The notes beneath the pieces were generated by a model. It had not been told where the DNA came from. It saw nothing but the letters and a program-made list of their open reading frames with translations, and did not search any database. Shown in pieces: positions 32,769-41,792 of a stretch of 64,000 nt of DNA. The position numbers and the translations under genes were made by a program. Each line of letters begins with the position of its first letter. The stretch's first letter is position 1. Source of the DNA: Pseudoxanthomonas sp. X-1 (GTDB lineage: Bacteria; Pseudomonadota; Gammaproteobacteria; Xanthomonadales; Xanthomonadaceae); contig NZ_CP083376.1 of NCBI RefSeq assembly GCF_020042665.1, forward strand, positions 3,570,001-3,634,000, read 5' to 3'.

Positions 32769-33898
32769 GGGCGGGGCTCCTGCGGGGAGGAGGGAGCCGG
32801 AGACCGGGGACCAGGGGCCGGGATCGGGGAGCGGGAACCGGCAGCCGGGGCGGAAGCGGAGGCGCCGGGAGCTGGGGCTACGGGCTGGGCACGAGGCGCC
32901 GGGGGAGTGGCGGAAGCGGCGGATGCGGGCTGCGACGCGGTCGCCCCTGCCACGCCACCACCGCTGCTCTTCCCGCCGGCGTTGCCTTTCCCGGGCTCCT
33001 GGCCTGCGGCCGCAGCCTCCTCCTCCGGCATCCCGACCTCCGGCACCGCCGGCACGGCCGCCGCGGCCTTGAGCAGCAGGACGTTGCGCCCGCGGTCCAG
33101 GTGCGCGGCCGGGCGCAGGTCACCCACCAGGAAGGTGCGGCTGTCGTCGGCGTGCAGGTCGGCCACGGTGCCGACCGGGAAGCCGGGCGGGAAGCGTCCG
33201 CCCAGGCCGGAGGTCACCACCACGTCGCCGTCCTTGATGTCGGCGTTGAGCGGCACGTTGACCAGCTGCAGTTGGTCGCTGCGGCCGTTGCCGGAGGCCA
33301 GCAAGCGCACGCCGCTGCGCTGGACCATCACCGGCACGGCGTGGTCCGGATCGGTCAGCAGCAGCACGGTGGAATAGGTCGGCATCACCTGCACGATCTG
33401 GCCGAGCAGGCCGCCGGCGTCGATCACCGGCTGGCCCACGTGCACGCCGTCGCGGCTGCCGGCGTCGATCACCAGGCGCTGCCGGGTCGGGTCAAGGTCG
33501 ATGTTGAGCACCGCGGCCAGCTGCACGTCCAGGCCGCGGTTGCCGGCCGCGCCGAGCAGGGCGCGCAGCTGGGCGTTGTCGGCCACCGCCGCGCTCAGCC
33601 GGGTCAGGCGCGCGTTGGAGATCAGCAGCTCGTCGCGCAGGCGGCGGTTTTCATCGGTCAGTTGGCCGAGCGTGGCCGCATCATCCTGCAGGCGCGCGCC
33701 CAGCTTGCCGGGCAGCCCGGCCACCCACCACAGCGGTTGCGCGGCCAGGCCCAGCTGCTGCCGGGCCTGCGCCAGCCAGCCGCCGCGGTGGTCCAGGATC
33801 ACCAGCGCCACGCCCAGCGCCAGGTACGCCAGAAGCCGCAGCGAGCTGGCGATCTCGCCGGGACGGGGGGCTACGGGAGGGCCGGCGTAGGAAGGCAT
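32765..33898 (-). CDS. mreC: Rod shape-determining protein MreC
   Basis: A 377-residue membrane-anchored periplasmic scaffold of the elongasome. After a short cytoplasmic start comes one transmembrane helix (LLAYLALGVALVILDH), a coiled coil (LGQLTDENRRLRDELLISNARL) and the double beta-barrel domain (RDGVHVGQPVIDAGG, STVLLLTDPDHAVPV, DVVVTSGLGGRFPPG). The last 90 or so residues are a Pro/Ala/Ser/Gly-rich tail; its final part is encoded by heptanucleotide repeats and is probably disordered. I start at the ATG at 33898 (MPSYAGPPVAPRPG); the open frame upstream covers heptad repeats. Confidence 0.94.
   Translation of the reverse strand: MPSYAGPPVAPRPGEIASSLRLLAYLALGVALVILDHRGGWLAQARQQLGLAAQPLWWVAGLPGKLGARLQDDAATLGQLTDENRRLRDELLISNARLTRLSAAVADNAQLRALLGAAGNRGLDVQLAAVLNIDLDPTRQRLVIDAGSRDGVHVGQPVIDAGGLLGQIVQVMPTYSTVLLLTDPDHAVPVMVQRSGVRLLASGNGRSDQLQLVNVPLNADIKDGDVVVTSGLGGRFPPGFPVGTVADLHADDSRTFLVGDLRPAAHLDRGRNVLLLKAAAAVPAVPEVGMPEEEAAAAGQEPGKGNAGGKSSGGGVAGATASQPASAASATPPAPRAQPVAPAPGASASAPAAGSRSPIPAPGPRSPAPSSPQEPRP
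32791..32839 (-). repeat. Seven degenerate heptanucleotides inside the 3-prime end of mreC
   Basis: On the coding strand the units are GGTTCCC, GCTCCCC, GATCCCG, GCCCCTG, GTCCCCG, GTCTCCG and GCTCCCT. They share the G-N-N-(C/T)-C-C pattern of the CCCGAAT array at 48106. They encode part of the Pro/Ser-rich MreC tail. Confidence 0.65.
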
Positions 33899-33903
33899 GA
33901 ACT

Positions 33904-33938
33904 CGGCAGGGGCCAGGGGTCGGAGGCCAGGGATCAGG
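33904..33938. repeat. Degenerate heptanucleotide repeats upstream of mreC
   Basis: Five consecutive heptads CGGCAGG, GGCCAGG, GGTCGGA, GGCCAGG, GATCAGG lie in the 143-base mreB-mreC gap, just before the mreC start. They are of the same kind as those in the 3-prime end of mreC and at 48106 and 61610. Confidence 0.6.
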
Positions 33939-34041
33939 AAGCAGCGAACGCGGGCGGCACCGACGGCGCACACACCGGAGACGGACGATCAGGCGCCTTG
34001 CACTGGCCTGTGGTCCTTGGGCTCCGGTCCCTGCGCTGCCC

Positions 34042-35247
<1,206 letters not shown>

Positions 35248-35389
35248 TCACGCGCGTCTGGCTCTGCCCGGCCCCAGGCGATACCCTTGTCGGCGTTTGC
35301 CGCCCCGGTCGGGTCGGTCCCCCTTACCCGAGCCTGCCGCGTGCGACCCGCGCCGGCGGGCCGCGCCAACGCCAGCCAGACACGAGCCA

Positions 35390-36322
35390 ATGTCCGCACT
35401 GATCTGTGGTTCCCTCGCCTACGACACCATCATGGTGTTCCCGGACCAGTTCAAGAACCACATCCTGCCGGACAAGGTGCACATCCTGAACGTGTCCTTC
35501 CTGGTCCCGCGCATGCGCCGCGAGTTCGGCGGCTGCGCCGGCAACATCGCCTACAACCTGCATCTGCTGGGCGGCAAGCCGCTGCCGATGGGCACGGTGG
35601 GCCAGGACTTCGGGCCGTACCGGGAGCACTTCGAGTCGCTCGGGATCGACCTGTCCTGCGTCAAGGTGATCGATGAGCTGTTCACGCCGCAGGCCTTCAT
35701 CACCACCGACCACGACAACAACCAGATCACCGCCTTCCATCCGGGGGCGATGATGCGGTCCTACGAGAACCACGTGAAGGACGTGCCCGGGGTGACCATC
35801 GGGCTGGTCGGGCCGGACGGGCGCGAGGGCATGCTGCAGAACTCGCAGGAGTTCGCCGAGGGCGGGGTGCGCTTCATCTTCGATCCGGGCCAGGCGATGC
35901 CGCTGTTCAACGGCGAGGAACTGCGCACCTTCATCGAGCAGGCCAACTACGTGGTCGTCAACGACTACGAGTCCAACCTGCTGCAGGAGCGCACGGGCTG
36001 GAACGAGCAGGACATCGTCTCGCGGGTGGAGGCCTACATCACCACGCAGGGCCCCAAGGGGGCGCTGGTGCACACGCCGGGCAAGACCTACGACATTCCG
36101 CCGGCGCACGAGCGCCGGGTGGTGGATCCGACCGGCTGCGGGGATGCGTTCCGCGCGGGGCTGATCTTCGGCATCGAGCGCGGCTGCGACTGGCTGACCA
36201 TCGGCCGCATGGGCAATCTGATGGGGGCGCTCAAGGTCGAGCATCCGGGCACGCAGAACCAGCGCTTCGACTTCGACGAGTTCAACGACCAGTTCAAGCA
36301 GCAGTTCGGCTACGCGCTGTAA
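35390..36322 (+). CDS. PfkB-family carbohydrate/nucleoside kinase
   Basis: A 310-residue ribokinase-superfamily kinase, most like adenosine kinase-type members. The N-terminal ICGSLAYDTIMVFP and FGGCAGNIAYNLHLLGGKP hold the sugar-binding motif, and VVDPTGCGDAFRAGL (about 244-258) is PfkB signature 2 with the catalytic Asp of GD and the anion hole. It transfers the ATP gamma-phosphate to a sugar or nucleoside hydroxyl; the substrate is unproven. The ATG at 35390 (MSALICGSLAY) is the natural start, since the upstream extension has no family similarity. A strong terminator follows. Confidence 0.92.
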   Translation: MSALICGSLAYDTIMVFPDQFKNHILPDKVHILNVSFLVPRMRREFGGCAGNIAYNLHLLGGKPLPMGTVGQDFGPYREHFESLGIDLSCVKVIDELFTPQAFITTDHDNNQITAFHPGAMMRSYENHVKDVPGVTIGLVGPDGREGMLQNSQEFAEGGVRFIFDPGQAMPLFNGEELRTFIEQANYVVVNDYESNLLQERTGWNEQDIVSRVEAYITTQGPKGALVHTPGKTYDIPPAHERRVVDPTGCGDAFRAGLIFGIERGCDWLTIGRMGNLMGALKVEHPGTQNQRFDFDEFNDQFKQQFGYAL

Positions 36323-36352
36323 GGCGGCTGGCTGCGGCTTGGGTGTGAAGGG

Positions 36353-36378
36353 GGCGGCCTTTGGGCCGCCTTTGTTTT
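36353..36378 (+). terminator. Intrinsic terminator after the PfkB kinase
   Basis: GGCGGCC, loop TTTG, GGCCGCC, then TTTGTTTT: a 7-bp stem with a good T tail, 30 bases after the kinase stop codon. Confidence 0.92.
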
Positions 36379-36420
36379 GCGCTTCTGCCGGTTCTGGGAT
36401 CGCGGCGGTTGCGAGCGCTC

Positions 36421-36722
36421 TGGCCTCGGACGGGCAGTGGTCCGGCGGGTGGGGCCGATTTTCCCTCGGCTGGGTCGGGCCGCCCCGCCTTCTGTGCCCT
36501 CTCGTTCCCGCGAATGCGAAACCCAAGGACTTTCGTCCGGTGCACCAAGAGCAGGTTCTTTCGCGGTCGTGGACCGCATTGCAGTGGAGCATCCTGGCTT
36601 CGGAAGGGCAGCTGTCCGGCGGGCGGTGGCCGCTTTTCCCTCCATCAGGGCATCCTGCCCTGAGTCGGGCGCTCGGCGTCCTGCCTCGCTTGGCGCGGCC
36701 ACCGCCCGCCGGACCGCTGCCG
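36421..36722. repeat. Noncoding region with a repeat in two direct and one inverted copy
   Basis: The 528-base gap between the kinase and porin genes has no convincing gene. A unit like GGGCAGCTGTCCGGCGGGCG followed by GTGGCCGC occurs at 36606-36633, in diverged direct form at about 36421-36465, and inverted at 36695-36722 with two mismatches to the first. A TTCCCGC palindrome (36504-36522) lies between them. It may be the remains of small nonautonomous elements. Confidence 0.65.
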
Positions 36723-36797
36723 CGCGCGTCTGGTCACAGGGCTTCGTTTTGCGCAGAAGTTCGGAACCCTCGCCGTCCGCGATTGGGTAACAAAAAA

Positions 36798-36817
36798 AGC
36801 GGGCCCGAGGGCCCGCT
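36798..36817 (-). terminator. Terminator downstream of the porin
   Basis: AGCGGGCCC, short loop, GGCCCGCT with a run of seven A on the plus-strand side, that is, a T7 tail for the minus-strand porin transcript. A typical rho-independent terminator 33 bases after the porin stop. Confidence 0.93.
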
Positions 36818-36850
36818 TTCTTCCACATCGAAGGACGCGGCGCTTCGCGC

Positions 36851-37972
36851 TTAGAACATCACCTGCGCGCGCACTTCGAAGGCGTTGGGGTCGACTTCCA
36901 CGCCGGCGCGGCGGCTGTAGGCCTTGATGTAATTGGCCTGCACCTTGAAGTGCTTGGAGTAGTAGTAGTTGGCGCCCACGGTCCAGTCGTGCTGGTAGCC
37001 GCCCTGGATGCCGGCGTCGTTGAGGTCCAGGTCGCTGTAGCGCAGCAGCAGTTCCACGGCGCCGGCGGGGTTCTTGGGCACGACGTTGCCGAGCGTGCCG
37101 TTGTACGGGCGCGACTCGCCGGTGACGATCCAGCTGCCGTAGACGGTGTTGCCCTGCGCGCGGAAGTCGCTGTAGCCATCGCGCGCGACCTGCTCCTCCA
37201 GGTGCTCGGCCAGCACGGTGAACGGGCCGGCGATGCGGATGAACTCCAGGCCGCCGCGTTCGATGTGGGTGGTGCCCGGCAGGGCGCCGCTGTCGATCAG
37301 GCGCGTGTCGGTCAGGCCGGCCTCGATCTTGGTGCGCACGCGGGTGGAGGTGGCGTCCGGGTTCTCGACCGAGTAGCCCACGCCGAGGTGGATGACATCG
37401 CCCTCGGCCTTGTGCGGGGTCCAGGCGAAGTGCCCGGCCATGGTCGTGCCGGAGTTGGTGCCTTCCATCGTCGCGCCGGACAGCGCCTGCAGCTGCACGT
37501 TCCAGGTCTTGCGGGTCAGCGACCACTCCACGCCGGTGCGCCGGCCTTCGTAGATGGCCTGGGTGGCCAGCGGCGCCTCCAGGAACGAGATGGTGCGCGA
37601 GGCGCCGACCGAATCCAGGCCGATCGGGGTCTTGAAGTAGCCCACGCGGATGGCGCCGTAGTCCTTGCCGAACCAGGCCTTGGTCTGGAACCGCGCGGCC
37701 ACGTCCAGCCACAGGTGCGACTGGTAGTCGTACTGGGCGCCGATCTCGAACACGCCGTCGAGCTTGTAGAACGCGCCGAACTCCTTGCGCCGCATGTCGT
37801 CGGCGTTCTCGAAGCGCGCGTCGTCGCCGCTGAAGTGGTTCTGGTCGTAGGCGAAGTTGCCGGTGATGCCCAGCTGCCCGCCGTTGTCGAACTTGTAGCT
37901 GGTCGGCCAGTCCGCCGCGCTCGCAGCGCCCGCGGCGCACAGAAGACCTGCGGTGAGCAGTGTCCGCTTCAT
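36851..37972 (-). CDS. OprP/OprO-type outer-membrane porin
   Basis: A 373-residue porin of the phosphate-selective O/P family. A signal peptide (MKRTLLTAGLLCAAGAASA) precedes ADWPTSYKFDNGGQLGITGNF and a 16-strand-type barrel with FGKDYGAIRVGYFKTPIGLD, RRTGVEWSLTRKTWNVQLQ and a terminal Phe in FEVRAQVMF. The family name comes from Pseudomonas OprP; many members carry other anions, so phosphate specificity is not shown. The ATG at 37972 is chosen because GGGAGA lies just upstream. No pho regulator or phosphatase gene is near. Confidence 0.92.
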   Translation of the reverse strand: MKRTLLTAGLLCAAGAASAADWPTSYKFDNGGQLGITGNFAYDQNHFSGDDARFENADDMRRKEFGAFYKLDGVFEIGAQYDYQSHLWLDVAARFQTKAWFGKDYGAIRVGYFKTPIGLDSVGASRTISFLEAPLATQAIYEGRRTGVEWSLTRKTWNVQLQALSGATMEGTNSGTTMAGHFAWTPHKAEGDVIHLGVGYSVENPDATSTRVRTKIEAGLTDTRLIDSGALPGTTHIERGGLEFIRIAGPFTVLAEHLEEQVARDGYSDFRAQGNTVYGSWIVTGESRPYNGTLGNVVPKNPAGAVELLLRYSDLDLNDAGIQGGYQHDWTVGANYYYSKHFKVQANYIKAYSRRAGVEVDPNAFEVRAQVMF

Positions 37973-38469
37973 GTTCTCTCCCGATGTGCTTGTGCATGCC
38001 CGAGCGCGGCTTCGGCCGCGTGGCATGCGGGTGTGACGGCTTTGTCAGCCAGATGACGTGTGCAGGACTTTAGTCGCCCGCGCCCGCCGGGCTGTATAGC
38101 CCAATCGTCGAAAGCGCGGGTGGCGGGCAGACCGCAGGCCGGCGACATCGCCTCGCGAGGCCTGCGCATCGGGCGGCGGCGTGACGGGGACGGGGTGAGG
38201 TGGCGAGGTCATCGCCAGGCACGCGGATCAATGGGCGGCTCCCGGGCGGATCGAGGCCGGCCAGTGCATCACGCCGTGCGTGGCGCGGTGATAAGCATCG
38301 ACCATGAGCAGATGCCGCAGGCGCATCAGCGCCCCAGGGAACTCGCTGCCTTGAACGCCGATGTCCGCGAAGACCCCAAGACCGTCATTCCGGCGAACGC
38401 GGGAATGACGGCTGCGCGGATGGCTTGCTTCTGACGCCGGATCCCAGATCCGCGCGGACGAGCCATCGC
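37973..38469. other. Noncoding gap of 497 bases with one palindrome
   Basis: Between the porin start and the lipoprotein stop there is no open frame with coding character. The porin promoter must lie in its left part. The only clear structure is CGTCATTCC, nine bases, GGGAATGACG at 38383-38410, a member of the TTCCCGC palindrome family. Confidence 0.6.
38383..38410. repeat. CGTCATTCC inverted repeat
   Basis: CGTCATTCC (38383-38391) and GGGAATGACG (38401-38410) form an inverted repeat with a 9-base centre. This form is widespread in proteobacterial intergenic regions; here it lies 60 bases downstream of the lipoprotein gene. Confidence 0.7.
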
Positions 38470-39198
38470 CTACTTCCCGCCCCACCCCGGCATCTGCGCG
38501 GTGTCCAGGCCGCCGGTCTCGAACTCCGCCGTGCGCGTGCCGCCGGCCTTGACCGGAAACTCGATCTTCAGCGTGCGCGCCTGCGCGGCCAGCTTCCACA
38601 GGCCCTTGTAGTCCTCGATGAACATGGCGATCGCCTCGTCGGTATCCGGGCGCCAGGCGTCCATCGTCCGGGGCTTGCCGTCATCCACGCTGACCTTGAC
38701 CTTGCAGCCCTTCAGGCACGGGAAGTCGCCCGCCTTGAGCACCAGATAGGCACTGCGCTTCCACTCGGGGTGGTCGCGGAACACCAGCTGCACGTCCTGC
38801 TTGCGGCCGCTGCCGTCGGTGTCCAGCGGGTCGCGGCTCATGATCGAGGCCGAGACCTGCGCGCCCTTGCCGATCATCACCTGGTTGTAGTTCCAGAGGT
38901 TGGCCAGGCGGCGCTGCTCGCGCGCGACGTCGGCCTTGGCCTTGGCCTCGTCGTAGTGCGCCTGGATCCTCTGCGCGGCCGGCGTGTCGGGATACTGCTG
39001 CAGCAGGGCGCTTCCATGGGCGCGGGCCAGGTCCCAGTTCTGCGCGGTATAGGCCTCGTCGAACTGGGCGGCCAGCGCGTCGGCGGCCTTGGTCTGCGCG
39101 GCGGCCTGCTGGGCGGCCTGTTCGCGGCGCTGCGCTTCCTGATCGGTGCAGCCCGCCAGGGCGATGGCGCACAGGGCGACGGACAGGACGGCTTTCAT
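38470..39198 (-). CDS. Hypothetical lipoprotein
   Basis: A 242-residue protein I do not recognise. MKAVLSVALCAIALAGC is a clear lipoprotein signal with lipobox LAGC. Residues 20-110 are Ala/Gln/Glu-rich and helical, likely a short coiled coil or TPR-like stretch (AQNWDLARAHGSALLQQYPDTPAAQR). The second half contains DVQLVFRDHPEWKRSAYLVL, CLKGCKVKVSVDDGKPRTMDAW and ends in GGLDTAQMPGWGGK. Two cysteines in CLKGC could form a disulfide or metal site. The ATG at 39198 has GAGGAG nine bases upstream. It neighbours flgN but reads as a separate gene after a 193-base gap. Confidence 0.75.
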   Translation of the reverse strand: MKAVLSVALCAIALAGCTDQEAQRREQAAQQAAAQTKAADALAAQFDEAYTAQNWDLARAHGSALLQQYPDTPAAQRIQAHYDEAKAKADVAREQRRLANLWNYNQVMIGKGAQVSASIMSRDPLDTDGSGRKQDVQLVFRDHPEWKRSAYLVLKAGDFPCLKGCKVKVSVDDGKPRTMDAWRPDTDEAIAMFIEDYKGLWKLAAQARTLKIEFPVKAGGTRTAEFETGGLDTAQMPGWGGK

Positions 39199-39391
39199 CA
39201 CGGGCAACTCCTCGAAGGCGGGGCGGGATCGGGCCCGGCCGGCGCGCGTGGAGGGTTGCTGGAACGGGTGGGAGGATCCGTCGCGAGCGAAGCCGGCCGG
39301 CGCGTGGCGGAGCGCACGGCGCACAGCCTACAGGGCGTCGGCACGCATGCCGAGCCTCTCGGGCCCGCCGGCGGGCGGCAGGCCCGACCGC

Positions 39392-39739
39392 TCAGACCAC
39401 GGCGAGGCTGCGGCCCTGGGCGCGCGTGCCGGCCAGGCCGGCGGCGTTGTAGGTGCCGGTGGATTCGACGCGGCCGAGGTGGCGCAGGGCCCAGTCGACC
39501 TCGCGCCGGCGGCGCGCCAGCAGCACGCCGTTGGCCTGGTTGAGCCGGCGCAGCTCGTCCAGCCGCGCGGCCGCGGCGGCCGGCGGCGGATGGGCCTCGG
39601 CCTGGCGCAGCGCGCGCACCTTGGCCTCGGTGGAGGCCAGCAGGGCCATCACGTCGTTGTCCAGCAGCGCGCGGCGCTCTTCCTGCAGCGCCTGCTCCAG
39701 TGCGCCCAACGGGCCGTGTTCCAGCGTGGCGGTGCTCAT
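39392..39739 (-). CDS. flgN: Flagellar export chaperone FlgN
   Basis: A 115-residue helical protein that keeps the hook-filament junction proteins FlgK and FlgL soluble and delivers them to the export gate. It has the long amphipathic helices of FlgN (LEQALQEERRALLDNDVMALL and RLDELRRLNQANGVLLARRR) and the usual C-terminal Tyr/Gly segment STGTYNAAGL. Sequence conservation in this family is low, so the call also leans on position directly after flgM (2-base gap) in the flgA-flgM-flgN order. Both are read from the predicted flgM promoter. Confidence 0.88.
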   Translation of the reverse strand: MSTATLEHGPLGALEQALQEERRALLDNDVMALLASTEAKVRALRQAEAHPPPAAAAARLDELRRLNQANGVLLARRRREVDWALRHLGRVESTGTYNAAGLAGTRAQGRSLAVV

Positions 39740-39741
39740 GG

Positions 39742-40053
39742 TCAGCCCCCCAGCTCGCGGTCCAGGTCCAGCATGCGCGAGGCGATGGCCTGCGCGTCGA
39801 TCGTGTAGCGGCCCTGGGCGATGGCGTTCTTGAGCGCGTTGACGCGGCCCATGTCGATGTTCGCCGGTGCCGATCCCAGTTCACGTGCCATGGTCTTGAG
39901 TCCTTCCGCGTCGCCGGTCAGGCTGAGACGGTCGGGCTCGGCCGCGGCGGAAATGGGTTCGTTGCGCGCGCCACCGACCCGCGTGGCCGCCAGGGTGGCG
40001 GCGACGGTGGCGGCCTGTGCGGCCGGCGGCAATCCGTCGATCTTGTAGCTCAT
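39742..40053 (-). CDS. flgM: Anti-sigma-28 factor FlgM
   Basis: A 103-residue protein that binds and holds FliA (sigma-28) until the hook is complete, then is exported. The C-terminal half ANIDMGRVNALKNAIAQGRY, TIDAQAIASRMLDLDREL is the conserved FliA-binding region. The N-terminus MSYKIDGLPP is typical. The ATG at 40053 has AGGAG upstream. A well-spaced sigma-28 promoter lies in the gap before it, so FliA should raise the level of its own inhibitor. Export occurs through the flagellar gate. Confidence 0.93.
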   Translation of the reverse strand: MSYKIDGLPPAAQAATVAATLAATRVGGARNEPISAAAEPDRLSLTGDAEGLKTMARELGSAPANIDMGRVNALKNAIAQGRYTIDAQAIASRMLDLDRELGG

Positions 40054-40085
40054 GGGGCACTCCTGAAGTGCTTCAGTCGAACCCG

Positions 40086-40112
40086 GTAACGGCGCCCCCG
40101 GGGGGAACTTGA
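40086..40112 (-). promoter_or_regulatory. Predicted sigma-28 promoter of flgM-flgN
   Basis: On the minus strand TCAAGTTC, 11 bases, GCCGTTAC: six of eight matches to each sigma-28 box with exact spacing. The predicted start lies about 26 bases before the flgM ATG. Confidence 0.6.
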
Positions 40113-40150
40113 GACCTGGGTGACAATTTTTGTCATGTGCCCGTTCAGCT

Positions 40151-40816
40151 TCACTGGACCACATCCACTTCGCCGGGGACCAGCGAGACGCGGCCGCGCA
40201 CCACCTTGTTGGAGGCGCTGTTCTGCACGGCCACGCGCTGGCCGGCCTGGGCGTTGCCCAGGGCCACGCCGGGCATGCGGATCTCGGCCCCGCCCACCCG
40301 CGAGACCAGCACCACCGGGTCGCCGCGGCGCAGCGGCTGGCCCTGCTGCAGGTCGCCGGCGGTGACGATGTCGCCGGCCGACAGCGCGCGGGCGGCGATG
40401 GCGCCGGCCAGCTGCTCGGGGCTGGCGAAGGTCGCGCCTTCGGTGGTGCCCAGGTCGCGGCGCTGGACGACCAGGTTGGCGTTGGCCACCGGATCGCCCG
40501 GACGCACCGGGCCGCCGGCCACGACCACGTCGGCCTCGCGGCGCACGGTCACCGGGACGAAGAGCTTCCAGCCCGGCGCGTCGTCGCAGCGGACCTGGGC
40601 CATGCGCGTGCCCTGGGCCACGGCCTGCAGCGGCCGGGTGCAGGCCACCAGCCGCAGCGCGTTGTCCAGGCGCGCCTCGCCCTGCGCCTGCGGGCCGCCG
40701 ACCGCCTGCAGCGCCGCGGCGCGCACGGCGTCGAGCGACTGCAGATCGGCGGCACGGCCGGTGCCGGGCGCCAGCGCGGCCAGGGACAGGACGACGGAAG
40801 CGAGGCATCGGTTCAT
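40151..40816 (-). CDS. flgA: Flagellar P-ring assembly chaperone FlgA
   Basis: A 221-residue periplasmic chaperone for FlgI. A signal peptide (MNRCLASVVLSLAALAPG) is followed by the SAF domain (VPVTVRREADVVVAGGPVR, RDLGTTEGATFASPEQLAG) and the C-terminal core (LRRGDPVVLVSRVGGAEIRM, GVALGNAQAGQRVAVQN). The cysteines VACTRP and VRCDD are typical. The ATG at 40816 is the only one giving a normal signal peptide. A sigma-54 promoter ends 12 bases upstream, so its predicted transcript starts at the start codon itself. Confidence 0.94.
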   Translation of the reverse strand: MNRCLASVVLSLAALAPGTGRAADLQSLDAVRAAALQAVGGPQAQGEARLDNALRLVACTRPLQAVAQGTRMAQVRCDDAPGWKLFVPVTVRREADVVVAGGPVRPGDPVANANLVVQRRDLGTTEGATFASPEQLAGAIAARALSAGDIVTAGDLQQGQPLRRGDPVVLVSRVGGAEIRMPGVALGNAQAGQRVAVQNSASNKVVRGRVSLVPGEVDVVQ

Positions 40817-40827
40817 GCCCGGGCGGG

Positions 40828-40843
40828 TGCAAGTCCTGTGCCG
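40828..40843 (-). promoter_or_regulatory. Sigma-54 promoter of flgA
   Basis: Minus strand CGGCACAGGACTTGCA with GG-N10-GC spacing. Counting 12 bases from the -12 C places transcription start at 40817, one base before the flgA ATG. Confidence 0.8.
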
Positions 40844-40876
40844 GGGGGTGCCATGCCCTTTCAGTCCTCGGGATCG

Positions 40877-41084
40877 CCCCCTCCCTTTCGCGAAGCGAAG
40901 GGGAGCTCGAAGTCGCGGCCAGCGACTGAGGGGGAGGGGTGCTTTTGATTTTTCTGGATGGGCGAGAGGTGGCAACGGCAACGGCAACAACAACAACAAA
41001 TTCAAAAGCCAACCCCACCAGCGATAGTGCGCGAAGGCCTTGTTGGCTTCTCACCAGCCCTCCCCTGCTTCGCAAGGGAGGGGG
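40877..41084. repeat. Composite CCCTCCC/CAA repeat, copy A, in the 588-base flgA-flgB gap
   Basis: The flgA-flgB gap has no gene. It holds CCCCCTCCCTTTCGCGAAGC plus its mirrored half (40877-40905), a CAA/GCAACGGCAA triplet run (40972-41000), AAAAGCCAACCCC, and a second palindrome CCCTCCCCTGCTTCGCAAGG (from 41058). The same order recurs between flgI and flgJ (47940-48076). The left part also holds the flgA promoter, the right end the flgB promoter. Confidence 0.7.
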
Positions 41085-41354
41085 CCAGGCAGCATCGCCA
41101 GGGAGGGAGAGCAGCGCCGCATCGCGAGGCGCGCGCGAGGGGGCTGAGCGGCGCGAACTGCGCAGTGCGTCGCAGGTGCCGGATTTTTGGCAAGGCGGTC
41201 GCGAGCACGGCGCCCGATCCAGCGCTCGCCGACGTGCGACCGTGCCGAGCGCGCTGTCGCCCCAAACCCCAGTTAGTGCTCGCGCGCGTAAGTGGGCAAG
41301 CACCCGCGTGCAGAAGCCGTCGGCATCCCGACACCCGCGCCCGCGCGGCGGCCG

Positions 41355-41370
41355 TGGCACGCCGCTTGCC
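41355..41370 (+). promoter_or_regulatory. Sigma-54 promoter of the flgB operon
   Basis: TGGCACGCCGCTTGCC matches the sigma-54 consensus with exact GG-N10-GC spacing. Predicted start at 41381, 24 bases before the flgB ATG, which leaves room for GGAG. Confidence 0.88.
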
Positions 41371-41404
41371 TTGCCCTGGACGTACATCCGTCCCGGAGCG
41401 TCCC

Positions 41405-41779
41405 ATGTCCGACTTCCTCGGTATCCACGGCACTGCGCTGGCCCTGCGCGAGCAGCGGCTGCAGCTGCTGGCCTCGAACATCGCCAACGCCGACACGCCG
41501 GGCTACCAGGCGCAGGACCTGGACTTCAACGCGGCCCTGGGCGCGGCCCTGCAGGCCCCGGCCGGCGCCAATGCGCTGGAGGGCGGCAACGCCATCGGCC
41601 AGGCCGGCGCGGCGGCGCACTTCTACCGCCCCTCCAGCCAGCCCAGCCTGGACGGCAACACCGTGGATGGCGATCGCGAGAACGCCGCCTACGCCCAGGC
41701 CACGCTGGAGTACCGGGCCTCGCTGTCGTTCATCGAATCCAAGGTGCGGTCGATGCTGACCGCCATCACCGGCCAGTAA
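41405..41779 (+). CDS. flgB: Flagellar basal-body rod protein FlgB
   Basis: A 124-residue proximal rod subunit, exported through the flagellar gate without a signal peptide. Family marks: N-terminal LALREQRLQLLASNIANADTPG, the shared rod/hook start motif, and C-terminal YRASLSFIESKVRSMLTAITGQ. The ATG at 41405 has GGAG six bases upstream and opens the large plus-strand operon flgBCDE. Length is near the usual 130. Confidence 0.96.
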   Translation: MSDFLGIHGTALALREQRLQLLASNIANADTPGYQAQDLDFNAALGAALQAPAGANALEGGNAIGQAGAAAHFYRPSSQPSLDGNTVDGDRENAAYAQATLEYRASLSFIESKVRSMLTAITGQ

Positions 41780-41792
41780 GCGAGGTCCCGCC

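Noticed and set aside
36323-36850. Decayed gene in the kinase-porin gap
   Set aside because: No frame keeps a recognisable domain; the sequence is explained better by repeats and two terminators.
38228-38599. Possible 123-residue ORF on the minus strand
   Set aside because: It covers a dispersed palindrome and the end of the lipoprotein gene in another frame, with no ribosome-binding site or recognisable similarity.
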